The notes under the pieces were generated by a model that ran no database searches, had not been told where the DNA came from, and saw only the letters and a list, made by a program, of their open reading frames with translations. A stretch of 35,165 nt of DNA. Origin: Rhodopirellula sp. GTDB taxonomy: Bacteria > Planctomycetota > Planctomycetia > Pirellulales > Pirellulaceae. The position numbers and the translations under genes are program-made. The DNA lies in NCBI GenBank assembly GCA_002690925.1, contig NZGD01000198.1, positions 1-35,165 of the forward strand. The letters run 5' to 3'. The first letter of the stretch is position 1; the number at the start of each line of letters is the position of its first letter. This document shows, piece by piece, positions 8,940 to 17,811 of the stretch.

Positions 8940-10421
8940 ATGCAACGCGAAGAACTTGAACAGCAGATTCGGCGGGAAATGCTCGAATCGTGCACCAGAC
9001 GCCATTTCCTCCAGAATTGCGCCACTGGTTTAGGCAGTTTGTGGATGGCAACCCAAGCTCACGCTACCAATCCGACACCCTCCGAAGATGCTCGACTCAA
9101 CCCACTGAGTCCAGCTCTGCCGCCACTGCCGGCCAAGGTCAAACGTGTCATCTATCTGCACATGGTAGGAGCGCCGAGCCAACTGGAATTATTCGACTAC
9201 AAACCCGAACTGAACGCACTGGATGGTAAAGATTGCCCAGCCTCGTTTCTCGATGGCAAGCGGTTCGCATTTATCAATGGAACGCCAAAGATGCTGGGGC
9301 ATCAGTACAAATTCCAACAACACGGTAAGTCCGGAATGTGGGTATCCGAGCAGATGCCCCATCTTTCAAAAACGGTGGATGAAATCTGTTTCATCAAAAC
9401 AATGCAAACCGAACAGTTCAATCATGGACCGGCCCAATTGATGGTTCATACGGGGGCAGCACAAATGGGTGCGCCTTCGATTGGATCGTGGGTGACATGG
9501 GGCTTGGGCACTGAGAACAGTGATATGCCAGGATTCATCGTCTTGCTTTCGGGCGGACGTTTGCCGCGAGTTGGAAAGGCACTTTGGAGTTCGGGATTCC
9601 TGCCGTCAGTCTACCAAGGTGTTCAGTGCCGATCGCAGGGTGATCCTGTACTGAATGCATCCAATCCCGAGGGTGTTTCGAGGCAACGACGACGGCAGGT
9701 GCTCGACACACTCGAACAACTCAATCGTAAGTCTTACCAACAATTTGGCGATCCAGAAACTTTGACACGGATCGCACAGTATGAAATGGCATACCGTATG
9801 CAAACCGCTGCACCTGAGGCAATGGATCTGTCGAGCGAAACCGCTGATACGCTTGAGGCTTACGGCGCGGAACCAGGAAAAGAGTCCTTTGCCAACAACT
9901 GTCTTTTGGCTCGACGACTGGTCGAGAAAGACGTCAGATTTGTTCAGCTTTTTGACTGGGGCTGGGACACGCATGGTTCGAATCAAGGCGAATCGCTGAA
10001 CCACGGTTTCCGGAAAAAGTGTTCGCAAACTGACAAGCCCATTGCCGCGTTGCTGCAAGATCTGCGCCAGCGGGGCCTCATGGAAGATACCCTTGTGGTT
10101 TGGGGAGGTGAGTTCGGACGCACGCCTATGCGAGAGAATCGCATGGGAGGAACCATGGCGTTCATGGGGCGTGACCACAGCCCTGATGCGTTCACGATGT
10201 GGATGGCAGGTGCCGGTGTTAAAGGCGGCTACAGCCACGGCGTCACTGACCCGGTTGGCTATACACCTGCCGAAAATCCAGTGCAGTTGCGAGACCTACA
10301 CGCGACCCTTCTGCACCTGATGGGCTTTGACCACCGCAAAATGTCCGTGCCCTTCAAGGGCTTGGACCAACGTTTGACGGGTGTAAAACCTGCAAGCGTC
10401 ATCAAAGAAGTGCTGAGCTAG
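8940..10421 (+). CDS. DUF1501 domain protein, Tat-exported
   Basis: 493 aa. The N-terminus has a cytoplasmic helix and then a Tat-type signal, T-R20-R21-H-F-L, with a weakly hydrophobic stretch to THAHA-like cleavage near residue 42. The body is DUF1501 (PF07394), related to the sulfatase/alkaline phosphatase fold: FIKTMQTEQFNHGPAQLM, DWGWDTHG, VVWGGEFGRTP and GRDHSPDAFTMWMAGAGVKGG are typical blocks with potential metal ligands (D, H, E). Its start lies one base after the PSD1 stop, so the two are translationally linked and their products probably act together outside the cytoplasmic membrane. Tat export suggests that it folds and binds its cofactor before export. The reaction is unknown. 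Confidence 0.95.
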   Translation: MQREELEQQIRREMLESCTRRHFLQNCATGLGSLWMATQAHATNPTPSEDARLNPLSPALPPLPAKVKRVIYLHMVGAPSQLELFDYKPELNALDGKDCPASFLDGKRFAFINGTPKMLGHQYKFQQHGKSGMWVSEQMPHLSKTVDEICFIKTMQTEQFNHGPAQLMVHTGAAQMGAPSIGSWVTWGLGTENSDMPGFIVLLSGGRLPRVGKALWSSGFLPSVYQGVQCRSQGDPVLNASNPEGVSRQRRRQVLDTLEQLNRKSYQQFGDPETLTRIAQYEMAYRMQTAAPEAMDLSSETADTLEAYGAEPGKESFANNCLLARRLVEKDVRFVQLFDWGWDTHGSNQGESLNHGFRKKCSQTDKPIAALLQDLRQRGLMEDTLVVWGGEFGRTPMRENRMGGTMAFMGRDHSPDAFTMWMAGAGVKGGYSHGVTDPVGYTPAENPVQLRDLHATLLHLMGFDHRKMSVPFKGLDQRLTGVKPASVIKEVLS

Positions 10422-10445
10422 CCAACTGAGCAAAGTCCAACGCAC

Positions 10446-10475
10446 TGGGCGCCAATAAACTGCGCCCAATAAAAA
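10446..10475 (+). terminator. Terminator-like hairpin after the DUF1501 gene
   Basis: TGGGCGC (10446-10452) and GCGCCCA (10462-10468) form a perfect 7-bp stem with a 9-base loop, 24 bases after the stop. The 3' side is A-rich (ATAAAAAC) rather than T-rich, so efficient intrinsic termination on the plus strand is not certain. Confidence 0.4.
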
Positions 10476-10498
10476 CTAGGCCGATAAAAACTAGGCCG
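10469..10498. repeat. Two tandem copies of a 15-bp unit
   Basis: ATAAAAACTAGGCCG is repeated exactly, head to tail, between the convergent DUF1501 and aspS genes. It looks like local slippage; no role is evident. Confidence 0.7.
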
Positions 10499-10553
10499 AG
10501 TGAATTCAACTGGGACATCGCATCGGCATCAGGTCCGATGCACCATGAGTGAT

Positions 10554-10576
10554 CCGTGTTGCCACTGGCAACACGG
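10554..10576. terminator. Strong hairpin between convergent genes
   Basis: CCGTGTTGCC and GGCAACACGG are perfect 10-bp arms around a 3-base loop, 35 bases beyond the aspS stop. No T-tract follows on either strand, so it could be a Rho-type or RNA-stabilising end rather than a classic intrinsic terminator. Confidence 0.45.
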
Positions 10577-10611
10577 GTGCCCGCATGCGTAAGGTGCGAG
10601 CAAGGAAAAAG

Positions 10612-12390
10612 TCATTTCCCGGTTTTCGCAACCCGAAGATGCAGTTCTGCCAACTGGTCGTTGTCAACTGATCCCGGCGCCTCGGTCATCAGATCAGCGG
10701 CTTTTTGGGTTTTCGGGAAGGCAATCACCTCACGAATGTTTTCCAACCCAGCAAACAGCATCACCCAACGGTCGATGCCCAAAGCGATCCCCCCGTGAGG
10801 TGGAGCACCATACTTGAGCGCGTTGAGCAGGAATCCAAAACGATCCTCCGCAGTCTCAGCATCAATCCCCAACAATTCGAAGACATCCGACTGGCTGGAT
10901 TGATCGTGAATTCGAATCGTACCACCACCCGCCTCGCTACCGTTGATCACAAGATCGTATGCCTGAGCACGACAATCTTGTGGGTTATCCTTCAAAGATG
11001 GCAAGTCACTCTCCAATGGTGCAGTGAAAGGATGGTGCATCGCGTTCCAACGCCCCGTTTCCTCATCCCGATCGAACATGGGGAATTCGGTAACCCAGCT
11101 GCAATTCAATTCGTTGGGGTCAATCAGGCCCAGGTCACTGGCGAGACGCTTGCGCAATCCAGCCAATCCCTTGCAGGTGACGTCCCAAGAGTCCGCGAGG
11201 AACATGAGCAAGTCACCCGTTTCACCGCCCAGCAATTCTTTGATCTCAGCGAGATGGTCCGCATCAAAGTTCTTGCTGATCGGACTCCAAAGCGATCCAT
11301 CTTCCTCGACACGAAACCATGCCAATCCTTTAGCACCAAAGTCAGCTTTGACATATTCAGTCAATTCATCAATTTGGCGACGTGAGTACTTAGTCGCCGC
11401 ATTTTTGACAGCGATTCCTCGAACAAAGCCCCCCGAGTCAGCAGTTCCTCGAAAGACTCGAAATTCAGTTTTTTTGGCGACAGGAGTAACGTCAACGATC
11501 TCCATTCCGAAGCGTAGGTCAGGAGCATCCGAACCAAACCGCCGCATGGCCTCCTCAAAAGTCATGCGTGGTAATGGAGTTTTGACTTCTTTGCCAAGCA
11601 CGTCTTTGGCGGTCTTGGCAACCAATCCATCAATCAATCCCATCACGTCATCGGCATCAACGAATGACATTTCAAGATCAAGCTGCGTGAACTCGGGCTG
11701 TCGATCAGCTCTTAAATCTTCATCCCGAAAACACTTTGCAACCTGAATGTAACGGTCAAATCCAGCGACCATCAAAATCTGCTTATAGAGTTGCGGTGAC
11801 TGCGGCAGTGCGTAGAACTTTGATGGATGCACTCGACTGGGCACTAGATAATCACGCGCGCCTTCAGGCGTACTGCGTCCCAAGATCGGTGTCTCGACAT
11901 CAATGAAATCATGTTCGGCAAAGTAATCACGCATCGTTTTGACGATCGTGCTTCGCAGAACCATGGCCCGCTGCATTTCACCTCGCCGCAAGTCGAGAAA
12001 GCGATACTTGAGTCGTAAGTCCTCGCCGGGCAAATCCGGCTGACTGGGAGTGAACGGTGGCGTTTCGCAACCGTTCAAGACTTCGAAGTGCACGCTACGA
12101 ACTTCGATCGCACCGGTATCGAGCTTTTCGTTTGTTTTTCCTTCCAAACGATCGGTCACTGTTCCACGTATCAGGATGACACTCTCGGCAGACACTCGTC
12201 CCGCTTCATCGATCAGATCGGCATTTGCCTCCGGTGGACCGATCACCACCTGAGTGATTCCGTATCGATCGCGCAGGTCGATAAACACAGCGCCACCATG
12301 GTCGCGTTTACTTTCGACCCAACCGCAGAGGGTCACTTCAGTTCCAACATCAGATTTGCGGAGCTGGCCGCAGGTGTGGGTGCGTAGCAC
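10612..12390 (-). CDS. aspS: Aspartyl-tRNA synthetase, bacterial type, probably non-discriminating
   Basis: 592 aa class II synthetase with all bacterial AspRS parts: N-terminal OB-fold anticodon-binding domain (about 1-105), motif 2 region FRDEDLRADRQPEFTQ, the bacterial GAD insert (about 290-420) and motif 3 at GIALGIDRWVMLFAG. It charges tRNA-Asp in the cytoplasm. Anticodon-loop residue 31 is His (SKRDHGG). His here is associated with non-discriminating enzymes that also charge tRNA-Asn, while E. coli-type discriminating enzymes have Leu (RRDLGS). That predicts an Asp-tRNA-Asn amidotransferase (GatCAB) elsewhere in the genome. The start codon is GTG (12390-12388); no purine-rich ribosome-binding site is visible. 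The gene stands alone, transcribed toward the DUF1501 gene. Confidence 0.97.
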   Translation of the reverse strand: MLRTHTCGQLRKSDVGTEVTLCGWVESKRDHGGAVFIDLRDRYGITQVVIGPPEANADLIDEAGRVSAESVILIRGTVTDRLEGKTNEKLDTGAIEVRSVHFEVLNGCETPPFTPSQPDLPGEDLRLKYRFLDLRRGEMQRAMVLRSTIVKTMRDYFAEHDFIDVETPILGRSTPEGARDYLVPSRVHPSKFYALPQSPQLYKQILMVAGFDRYIQVAKCFRDEDLRADRQPEFTQLDLEMSFVDADDVMGLIDGLVAKTAKDVLGKEVKTPLPRMTFEEAMRRFGSDAPDLRFGMEIVDVTPVAKKTEFRVFRGTADSGGFVRGIAVKNAATKYSRRQIDELTEYVKADFGAKGLAWFRVEEDGSLWSPISKNFDADHLAEIKELLGGETGDLLMFLADSWDVTCKGLAGLRKRLASDLGLIDPNELNCSWVTEFPMFDRDEETGRWNAMHHPFTAPLESDLPSLKDNPQDCRAQAYDLVINGSEAGGGTIRIHDQSSQSDVFELLGIDAETAEDRFGFLLNALKYGAPPHGGIALGIDRWVMLFAGLENIREVIAFPKTQKAADLMTEAPGSVDNDQLAELHLRVAKTGK

Positions 12391-12583
12391 GGTGAGTCAG
12401 GGGTTTAACAGGAGGTTTTAGTTAGAAGTTGGCTTATTCTAGCCAGATTTATTCAAATTGCTGAGGGGACACAGCAGGGGTAAATCTCAGGTTTCTGATT
12501 TAAACCTATCGCCTATCCACCTCGACCTCGACCTCACCCTGCATTCACACGAGCTATCCATTGCTAACACAGCCAAATATCCA

Positions 12584-12616
12584 AGAAAAAAAGCCAGCGT
12601 AAAAACGCTGGCTTTT
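12584..12616 (-). terminator. Intrinsic terminator of the MFS gene
   Basis: AAAAGCCAGCG and CGCTGGCTTTT make an 11-bp stem with a 6-base loop. On the minus strand it is followed by a run of T (the A-run at 12585-12592 on the plus strand), 40 bases past the MFS stop. The plus side also ends in TTTT, so it may act in both directions. Confidence 0.9.
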
Positions 12617-12655
12617 CGTTGATGCAATCATCAAACCATTGGCTGAATACTGAGA

Positions 12656-14170
12656 CTAAAGCTCGGACCCCGCCGCCGCCTCAGCTACGTTGGCATCACC
12701 TTCGTCTTTCGGAGCCTTGAAGCAAACGATTAGCAGCAGATAGAGGACTGCCATCGTTGCGGGCACTAGCGCGGTCATTCTAAGTGCCATGCGGCTACCG
12801 TAAAGCGTCGCAGCCTCAACAGGAGCTTTGTCTTCAGCAGCGAATTGCTTATTCGCTCCCCACCAATCGAACTGGTTTTTCAGGGCGCTAAAGGCATCAT
12901 CGTTGATCTCACTACCCGCAATCGCTGCCTCCTGCGTGATGGCGGCACCGTCGTCCTCGATCATTCCCGCCTTTGCTCCGTCGATACCGGTGATCGCTGG
13001 AAAGAACAGGAAATTATTCTCATTCGGTGCCTTCACTCGAGCATAGGTCTCAGGAGCATTCTCTTGAATGTACTTCGAAGCGTAGTAGTCCTGCTTGTAT
13101 CCAATACCAGGCCCGCCCAAAAGACCTGCAGAGGTCATACCAGCAAAACCCATCAGAGCCATGGCGACCGTGGCGCTTTGTGGGAAACGTTCCCCCACCA
13201 CCCCCAGCATTGTTGGCCACAAGAAAGTCTTACCCAACGCGTAAACGGTAGCCGCAAAGAACATGAAGGGGACGCTCTCACCGACGCTAATGAGATAGAG
13301 ACCAAGGGCTCCGGTTACAGCACTCACGAGCAACAACCCGAGCGAAGAAATCTTGTGTACGATCGGCCCTGCGAAAAATCTTAGGGCGGTCATCAACAGA
13401 GAAGTGTAAATGAAGAGTGTGGTCCCCAAAGCGGCACTGCTGAGGATTTTTCCAGTAATTTTGTTGATCCAACTATCTGTTCCAAGCTCAACGTACCCAA
13501 CACAGGCGTGAGCAACCAACAAGATGAGAAAGAACGGACCAATCAAACTGGCAACCATACCACCATAGGATACGGCCCCTTCTTGCGCTGCAGTTTTCGG
13601 GAACTGCTCCTTCAAAACGATCGCTCCGTACATGACAACGGGGATTAGGAATGTTGCCATCAAAACTTCCCAACCCACGGAGCCCTTCGCGAAAACAATA
13701 AGGCCACCGATCACCAAACCAGCAGGCCAACCAGCGTGCAAAATGTTCAGGTAGTGAGTCTTCTGCTCGGGATAAAGAGCTGCGGTAAGCGGATTAATCA
13801 CCGCTTCGCAAATTCCGTTTCCAATCGCAAAAATGAACATGGAAATGTAAAGCAGCAAGTACACAGAGTCTTTACCCGACGCGTTGAAGACCGGCGTGGC
13901 AGCAAACAACATGACAGCTGAAACTACGTGGCAGGCGAGCGCAATCACCATCAAACGTTTGTAGCCGATCACATCGATGAAGGCTCCGGCGATCAGAATC
14001 ACAATACCGAAGCCAAGCAACCCGCCTCCAGTAATCTGGCCTAGCTCGGTCATGGTGAAACCATACTGCTCAGACCATATGCCCAAGAGACCGCCACGTA
14101 CGGCGAAGCCGATACCGGCGGCGATGAGGGTCAGAAACCCCGCTGTCAGAAGCTTTTTACGATTGTCCAT
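12656..14170 (-). CDS. Major facilitator superfamily transporter
   Basis: 504 aa inner-membrane transporter with many hydrophobic helices. The first (LLTAGFLTLIAAGIGFAVRGG) and the pattern GLLGFGIVILIAGAFIDVIG resemble sugar-proton symporters of the FucP/glucose permease type, as does GNGICEAVINPLTAALYPE. There is a long soluble loop at about 365-455 between late helices. The open frame runs further upstream to 14560, but that part is hydrophilic, overlaps the glutathione peroxidase start and is not protein-like for this family; ATG at 14170 (MDNRKKLLTAG) fits. No strong ribosome-binding site is visible. The intrinsic terminator at 12584-12616 ends the transcript. The substrate is unknown. 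Confidence 0.9.
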   Translation of the reverse strand: MDNRKKLLTAGFLTLIAAGIGFAVRGGLLGIWSEQYGFTMTELGQITGGGLLGFGIVILIAGAFIDVIGYKRLMVIALACHVVSAVMLFAATPVFNASGKDSVYLLLYISMFIFAIGNGICEAVINPLTAALYPEQKTHYLNILHAGWPAGLVIGGLIVFAKGSVGWEVLMATFLIPVVMYGAIVLKEQFPKTAAQEGAVSYGGMVASLIGPFFLILLVAHACVGYVELGTDSWINKITGKILSSAALGTTLFIYTSLLMTALRFFAGPIVHKISSLGLLLVSAVTGALGLYLISVGESVPFMFFAATVYALGKTFLWPTMLGVVGERFPQSATVAMALMGFAGMTSAGLLGGPGIGYKQDYYASKYIQENAPETYARVKAPNENNFLFFPAITGIDGAKAGMIEDDGAAITQEAAIAGSEINDDAFSALKNQFDWWGANKQFAAEDKAPVEAATLYGSRMALRMTALVPATMAVLYLLLIVCFKAPKDEGDANVAEAAAGSEL

Positions 14171-14389
14171 AGTGCATTGATAACTATCGGGGAAGAAATT
14201 TGTACGGGTAGAGAGAATGCTGCCAAGACACCCAAACCTAGTCAAGTGACGAAAATAACTTCTCTCAAGAAGGAAAACGTAATTCCCCAAGGCTCCCAGT
14301 GCCACTGTCACGGCCCCTATACTTCCCCTAATAATGGAAAATAACCCTTCCGGACCTTTCTGACTTTCACGTTTCTTGGAGACAAACAG

Positions 14390-14950
14390 ATGCGTTTCTT
14401 TCTCACTTTCGCCTTGGCTTTTGGAGCTCTTACGACCATGGCAACCGCCGACGAACACGAATGTGCCCTGAATTTCAAGGCAAAAACCATCGATGGCAAG
14501 ACTGTCGACCTCGAAGATTACGAAGGAAATGTCGTTCTGGTCGTCAACACAGCAAGTCAATGTGGGCTAACTCCGCAATATGCGGGACTTGAGAAGCTCT
14601 ATGGCCAGTTTAAGGATGACGGGCTCGTGATTCTTGGATTTCCCTGCAACCAATTTGGCCGCCAGGAGCCCGGGACCGATTCAGACATCAAGGAATTCTG
14701 CACCGCAAAGTACAAGGTCACGTTTCCGATGTTCAGCAAAATCGACGTCAATGGCGACGACGCCGCACCGATCTACAAATACTTGACCAGCAAAGACGCA
14801 AAACCTGCCGGGAAGGGCAACGTCAGCTGGAACTTTGAAAAGTTTCTGATCGACCGCGAAGGCAACTTGGTGAACCGTTTCGCTCCTCGTACTCGCCCCG
14901 AGGACTCCGAGCTGGTCAACCAAATCAAGGCACAGCTAGACACCAAGTAA
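14390..14950 (+). CDS. Exported glutathione peroxidase-family thiol peroxidase
   Basis: 186 aa. Residues 1-20 form a signal peptide (cleavage ATA-DE), so it acts outside the cytoplasm. The GPx fold is complete: peroxidatic Cys58 in NTASQCGLTPQY, Gln88 in FPCNQFG, and W147-N148 in SWNFEKFLID. Cys rather than selenocysteine is encoded. A resolving-type Cys104 in EFCTAKYKVTFP is as in thioredoxin-dependent plant and bacterial enzymes, so thioredoxin-like partners rather than glutathione are likely reductants of the peroxide-oxidised enzyme. GGAG sits about 11 bases before the ATG. It is divergent from the MFS gene, with about 220 bp between for both promoters. Confidence 0.95.
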   Translation: MRFFLTFALAFGALTTMATADEHECALNFKAKTIDGKTVDLEDYEGNVVLVVNTASQCGLTPQYAGLEKLYGQFKDDGLVILGFPCNQFGRQEPGTDSDIKEFCTAKYKVTFPMFSKIDVNGDDAAPIYKYLTSKDAKPAGKGNVSWNFEKFLIDREGNLVNRFAPRTRPEDSELVNQIKAQLDTK

Positions 14951-15412
14951 GGCCAAACTCTCAGCGGGTTCCGCGTTGGAATAAGCTGCTTGGGTCGGCT
15001 CCATTTGCAGGCTGGATCAGCAGTCGAAACACGGCATTGCATGCTCCTTGCTGCATCCTGCTTATTTCGCTCGGGGCGGCAGGCCAAACCTCTGATACCT
15101 GACTTAACGTCGTTCGCGTAGAGCGACCGGGTTGTACGTTTTCGCGGTCAATCGGCAGGTTGGCGTTTGAGCATCAAAACTCGACACCAACAACGAAAAA
15201 GACAGCGAATTTGTCGCTCCACACATGCCCGTGCACCGAGTGCACGGGCATTTTTTTGTATATCATCTATCATCTCAGGACTCGATTAGCACGCAGAAAC
15301 CTGGTGCAATCACTCCAGAGCTTCGATCCTGTTTGGTTTTCAGCATCGCTGGCTGCGGGGCCCCTGAGGCTCCCAAACCGATGTCCATCAACAATCTTTC
15401 TCACATTCTTCA
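14951..15412 (+). other. Gene-free stretch with a strong terminator
   Basis: No convincing protein-coding gene is seen here. The first 274 bases after the GPx stop end at a strong intrinsic terminator, so they are either a long 3' untranslated region or contain a small RNA. The remaining 155 bases lead into the SGNH-like gene and should hold its promoter; I cannot point to clear boxes. Confidence 0.5.
15225..15257 (+). terminator. Strong intrinsic terminator
   Basis: Perfect 12-bp arms ATGCCCGTGCAC and GTGCACGGGCAT around a CGA loop, followed directly by a T7 tract on the plus strand. The minus strand lacks a T-tract beyond the stem, so it is directional. The nearest upstream gene on this strand (GPx) ends 274 bases earlier. 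Confidence 0.92.
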
Positions 15413-16306
15413 ATGCCGCTGTCGAAATTCATGCGATTTAAATTCTCTCGCCTGCTCGTTTGTTGGGTTCTCGCCTGTGCCACAAACTCGGTTTTTAGCG
15501 ACGAACCTCTTTTGAGTCCGAACGACCGTGTTGCGATCTTAGGTGGCACCTTCGTGGAAAGGATGCAGGCATCGGGTGATTTTGAGGCAGAACTTCAAAG
15601 TCGCCAGCCAAACTGGAACTTGAGTTTCCGCAACATTGGCTGGTCTGGCGATGATGTTCACGGGATCGGGCGGAAGCGGTTTGACAGCGCTGAGGATGGT
15701 TTCAAACGCATCCTGCGAGATGTAGAAACATCCGACGCCAACGTGGTATTGATGGCCTATGGTTTCGCGGAAGCGTCTGATGGCAAACCCGCCGTCGAGC
15801 GATTCGGCCCTGGGCTCGCAAGGCTGGCGGACGAATTATTGAAGCAAAAAAAACGGCTGATTCTGCTGACACCGGTCGCGATGCCGGGCTACAAAGTGAC
15901 CGGATACGACCAATGGTTGAGTGAATGTCGTTCCATCATTGAGCGGGTTGGGAAAGAGCGTGATATTCCCGTGATTTCGGTTCAATGGGTTCCCTCGAAT
16001 GATCAAGTCACCCACGACCGGTTATTGCCAAATTCTCTCGGCTACGCTGGCTACGCAAACGCTGTTGCGGGTGCTCTGGTGGGTGAGGCCAACTCGGGAA
16101 TGCCGTTGGGACCTGAAAAAGTGGCATTAAAACAGCTGATCAGCAACAAAAACCAGCTGTTCTTTCACCGCTATCGTCCTCAAAACGAAACCTACCTCTA
16201 TCTTTTTCGAAAGCATGAACAGGGCAACAATGCCGTAGAAATCCCCCAATTCGACCCTCTCATCAAAAAAGCGGACGAAGCGATCTGGCAGGCAACTGGA
16301 TCCTGA
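15413..16306 (+). CDS. Exported SGNH/GDSL-hydrolase-like protein, catalytic residues apparently missing
   Basis: 297 aa with a signal peptide (hydrophobic [16 protein letters not shown]). ATG at 15431 is an equally good start giving a shorter leader. The layout is that of planctomycete SGNH-like proteins: a block I region [24 protein letters not shown], a block III region [11 protein letters not shown], a block V region near SLGYAGYAN, and the C-terminal signature [22 protein letters not shown] followed by [11 protein letters not shown]. The block I Ser is not present, the usual Asn of block III is Ala, and the DxxH of block V is not recognisable. It may be a non-catalytic binding protein, as often seen fused to heme-binding domains in this phylum. 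No clear ribosome-binding site. Confidence 0.8.
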   Translation: MPLSKFMRFKFSRLLVCWVLACATNSVFSDEPLLSPNDRVAILGGTFVERMQASGDFEAELQSRQPNWNLSFRNIGWSGDDVHGIGRKRFDSAEDGFKRILRDVETSDANVVLMAYGFAEASDGKPAVERFGPGLARLADELLKQKKRLILLTPVAMPGYKVTGYDQWLSECRSIIERVGKERDIPVISVQWVPSNDQVTHDRLLPNSLGYAGYANAVAGALVGEANSGMPLGPEKVALKQLISNKNQLFFHRYRPQNETYLYLFRKHEQGNNAVEIPQFDPLIKKADEAIWQATGS

Positions 16307-16470
16307 TAGGGTTTTTGGGCTCCGGATCATACGTACAAAATTGCAAAGGTTCGCTGCCAAAAATCAGGAGCCAGCATTCTTCTGCCTTGGTCATTGCCAG
16401 TTCCCCCTGTCGAGCTTACGCTTTTCCGTTTGCGCCGCGACAGATCGTGCGGCTTCGAGAATTGAAAACC

Positions 16471-16475
16471 TGGAG
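16471..16475 (+). promoter_or_regulatory. Ribosome-binding site that fixes the purA start
   Basis: TGGAG lies 7 bases before GTG at 16483. It selects this GTG over the long in-frame extension back to 16315, whose sequence is not PurA-like. Confidence 0.7.
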
Positions 16476-16482
16476 TTTTGTG

Positions 16483-17808
16483 GTGTCTGGTACCTGTGTG
16501 ATTGGTCTTCAGTGGGGCGATGAAGCGAAAGGAAAGCTCGTCGACTTACTTGCGCCGCAGTTTGATCTGGTAGTCCGTTACCAAGGGGGTGCCAATGCTG
16601 GCCACACCGTGGTGGCAGGTGATGAAACGTACAAACTGCACCACATCCCCAGCGGCATTCTGCATCCTGAGGTAAGAAACCTGATCACCCCGGGTGTCGT
16701 GATCAACCCTTCCACCATGCTGGATGAGATTGAAGGTTTGGCGAAACGCGGAGTCATTTGCCGCGATAATCTCCGCATCAGCGAACGCGCTCATTTGGTA
16801 ATGCCTTGGCACATGGCGGAAGACAAATTCATCAACGCGACGGCCGTACGCGGCGAATCGATTGGTACAACAAACCGCGGAATCGGACCTTGCTACCGGG
16901 ACAAGGTTGGCCGAACACATGCCATTCGTATGGCCGACCTAGTCCAAGCGACCCGCGACGACCGAATAGCGACTGTCGCTGAGCAAAAGGTTGCAATGCT
17001 CGAGAAGATGGGCGCGCCACAAGAAGATCTGGATGCCATTGCACCCGAGAAAGTAGTCGCAATGGCTGCTTCGTGGGCTGAGCAACTTGACGGTATGATC
17101 GGAGACACGACCGATTACTTGCTCGATGCATGTGAGGCCGATAAAAGAATTCTGTTTGAGGGAGCCCAAGGTGCTCTTCTGGACATTGACCACGGTACAT
17201 TCCCATTCGTCACCAGCAGCAACAGCAGCGGCGTGGGCGTGTGTGCAGGTGCTGGAGTTCCACCTCGCTGGATTCATCAAGTGCTTGGTGTTTGCAAAGC
17301 CTACAGTACTCGAGTCGGCGGTGGTCCCTTCCCTACCGAGCTCGACGATGAGATTGGCGAACGCATTCGCAAACTAGGCAATGAATTCGGAACGACAACC
17401 GGAAGACCACGTCGATGCGGTTGGTTCGACGCAGTTGCCGTGCGGTACACATCACGACTCAGCGGTGTTACCCGCTTAGCTTTGATGATGATGGACGTGC
17501 TCAGCCATCTAGATGAATTAAAAGTTTGCGTGGCTTACGAATTGGATGGCAAAAGGATCGAGACCGTCCCCAGCCACGCAGAAGAATTACGACGATGCAT
17601 TCCTATTTATGAAACGATCCCTGGCTGGAAAGAGCCAGTGGATGATATCCGTCGGGAGAACGAATTTCCTGCTGGCGCATTAGCTTATGTGAAGCGGATT
17701 GAAGAGTTGGTCGGAATTCCAGTGGGCGTACTTTCTGTCGGCCCAGATCGAGCTCAAACCATCTTCACTGAAGCGGCAAACGAATTAGCACTCCAGCCCA
17801 TTGCCTGA
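16483..17808 (+). CDS. purA: Adenylosuccinate synthetase
   Basis: 441 aa from GTG at 16483. It joins IMP and aspartate using GTP, the first committed step from IMP to AMP, in the cytoplasm. The protein begins with the GTP-binding loop [11 protein letters not shown] (catalytic Asp13), then QGGANAGHT with His41, both at the standard positions of the family. The [29 protein letters not shown] and [13 protein letters not shown] blocks are intact, and the C-terminal [13 protein letters not shown] base-recognition loop is present. Length is typical (about 430). The next gene, uppS, starts 3 bases after the stop. It opens a long co-directional run of housekeeping genes. Confidence 0.97.
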   Translation: MSGTCVIGLQWGDEAKGKLVDLLAPQFDLVVRYQGGANAGHTVVAGDETYKLHHIPSGILHPEVRNLITPGVVINPSTMLDEIEGLAKRGVICRDNLRISERAHLVMPWHMAEDKFINATAVRGESIGTTNRGIGPCYRDKVGRTHAIRMADLVQATRDDRIATVAEQKVAMLEKMGAPQEDLDAIAPEKVVAMAASWAEQLDGMIGDTTDYLLDACEADKRILFEGAQGALLDIDHGTFPFVTSSNSSGVGVCAGAGVPPRWIHQVLGVCKAYSTRVGGGPFPTELDDEIGERIRKLGNEFGTTTGRPRRCGWFDAVAVRYTSRLSGVTRLALMMMDVLSHLDELKVCVAYELDGKRIETVPSHAEELRRCIPIYETIPGWKEPVDDIRRENEFPAGALAYVKRIEELVGIPVGVLSVGPDRAQTIFTEAANELALQPIA

Positions 17809-17811
17809 AAG

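Noticed and set aside
14171..14560. N-terminal extension of the MFS frame overlapping the GPx start
   Set aside because: Hydrophilic and not transporter-like, and it would run antisense through the GPx signal peptide.
16315..16482. N-terminal extension of the purA frame
   Set aside because: Not PurA-like, and the GTG at 16483 has a well-placed ribosome-binding site and gives the standard residue numbering (Asp13, His41).
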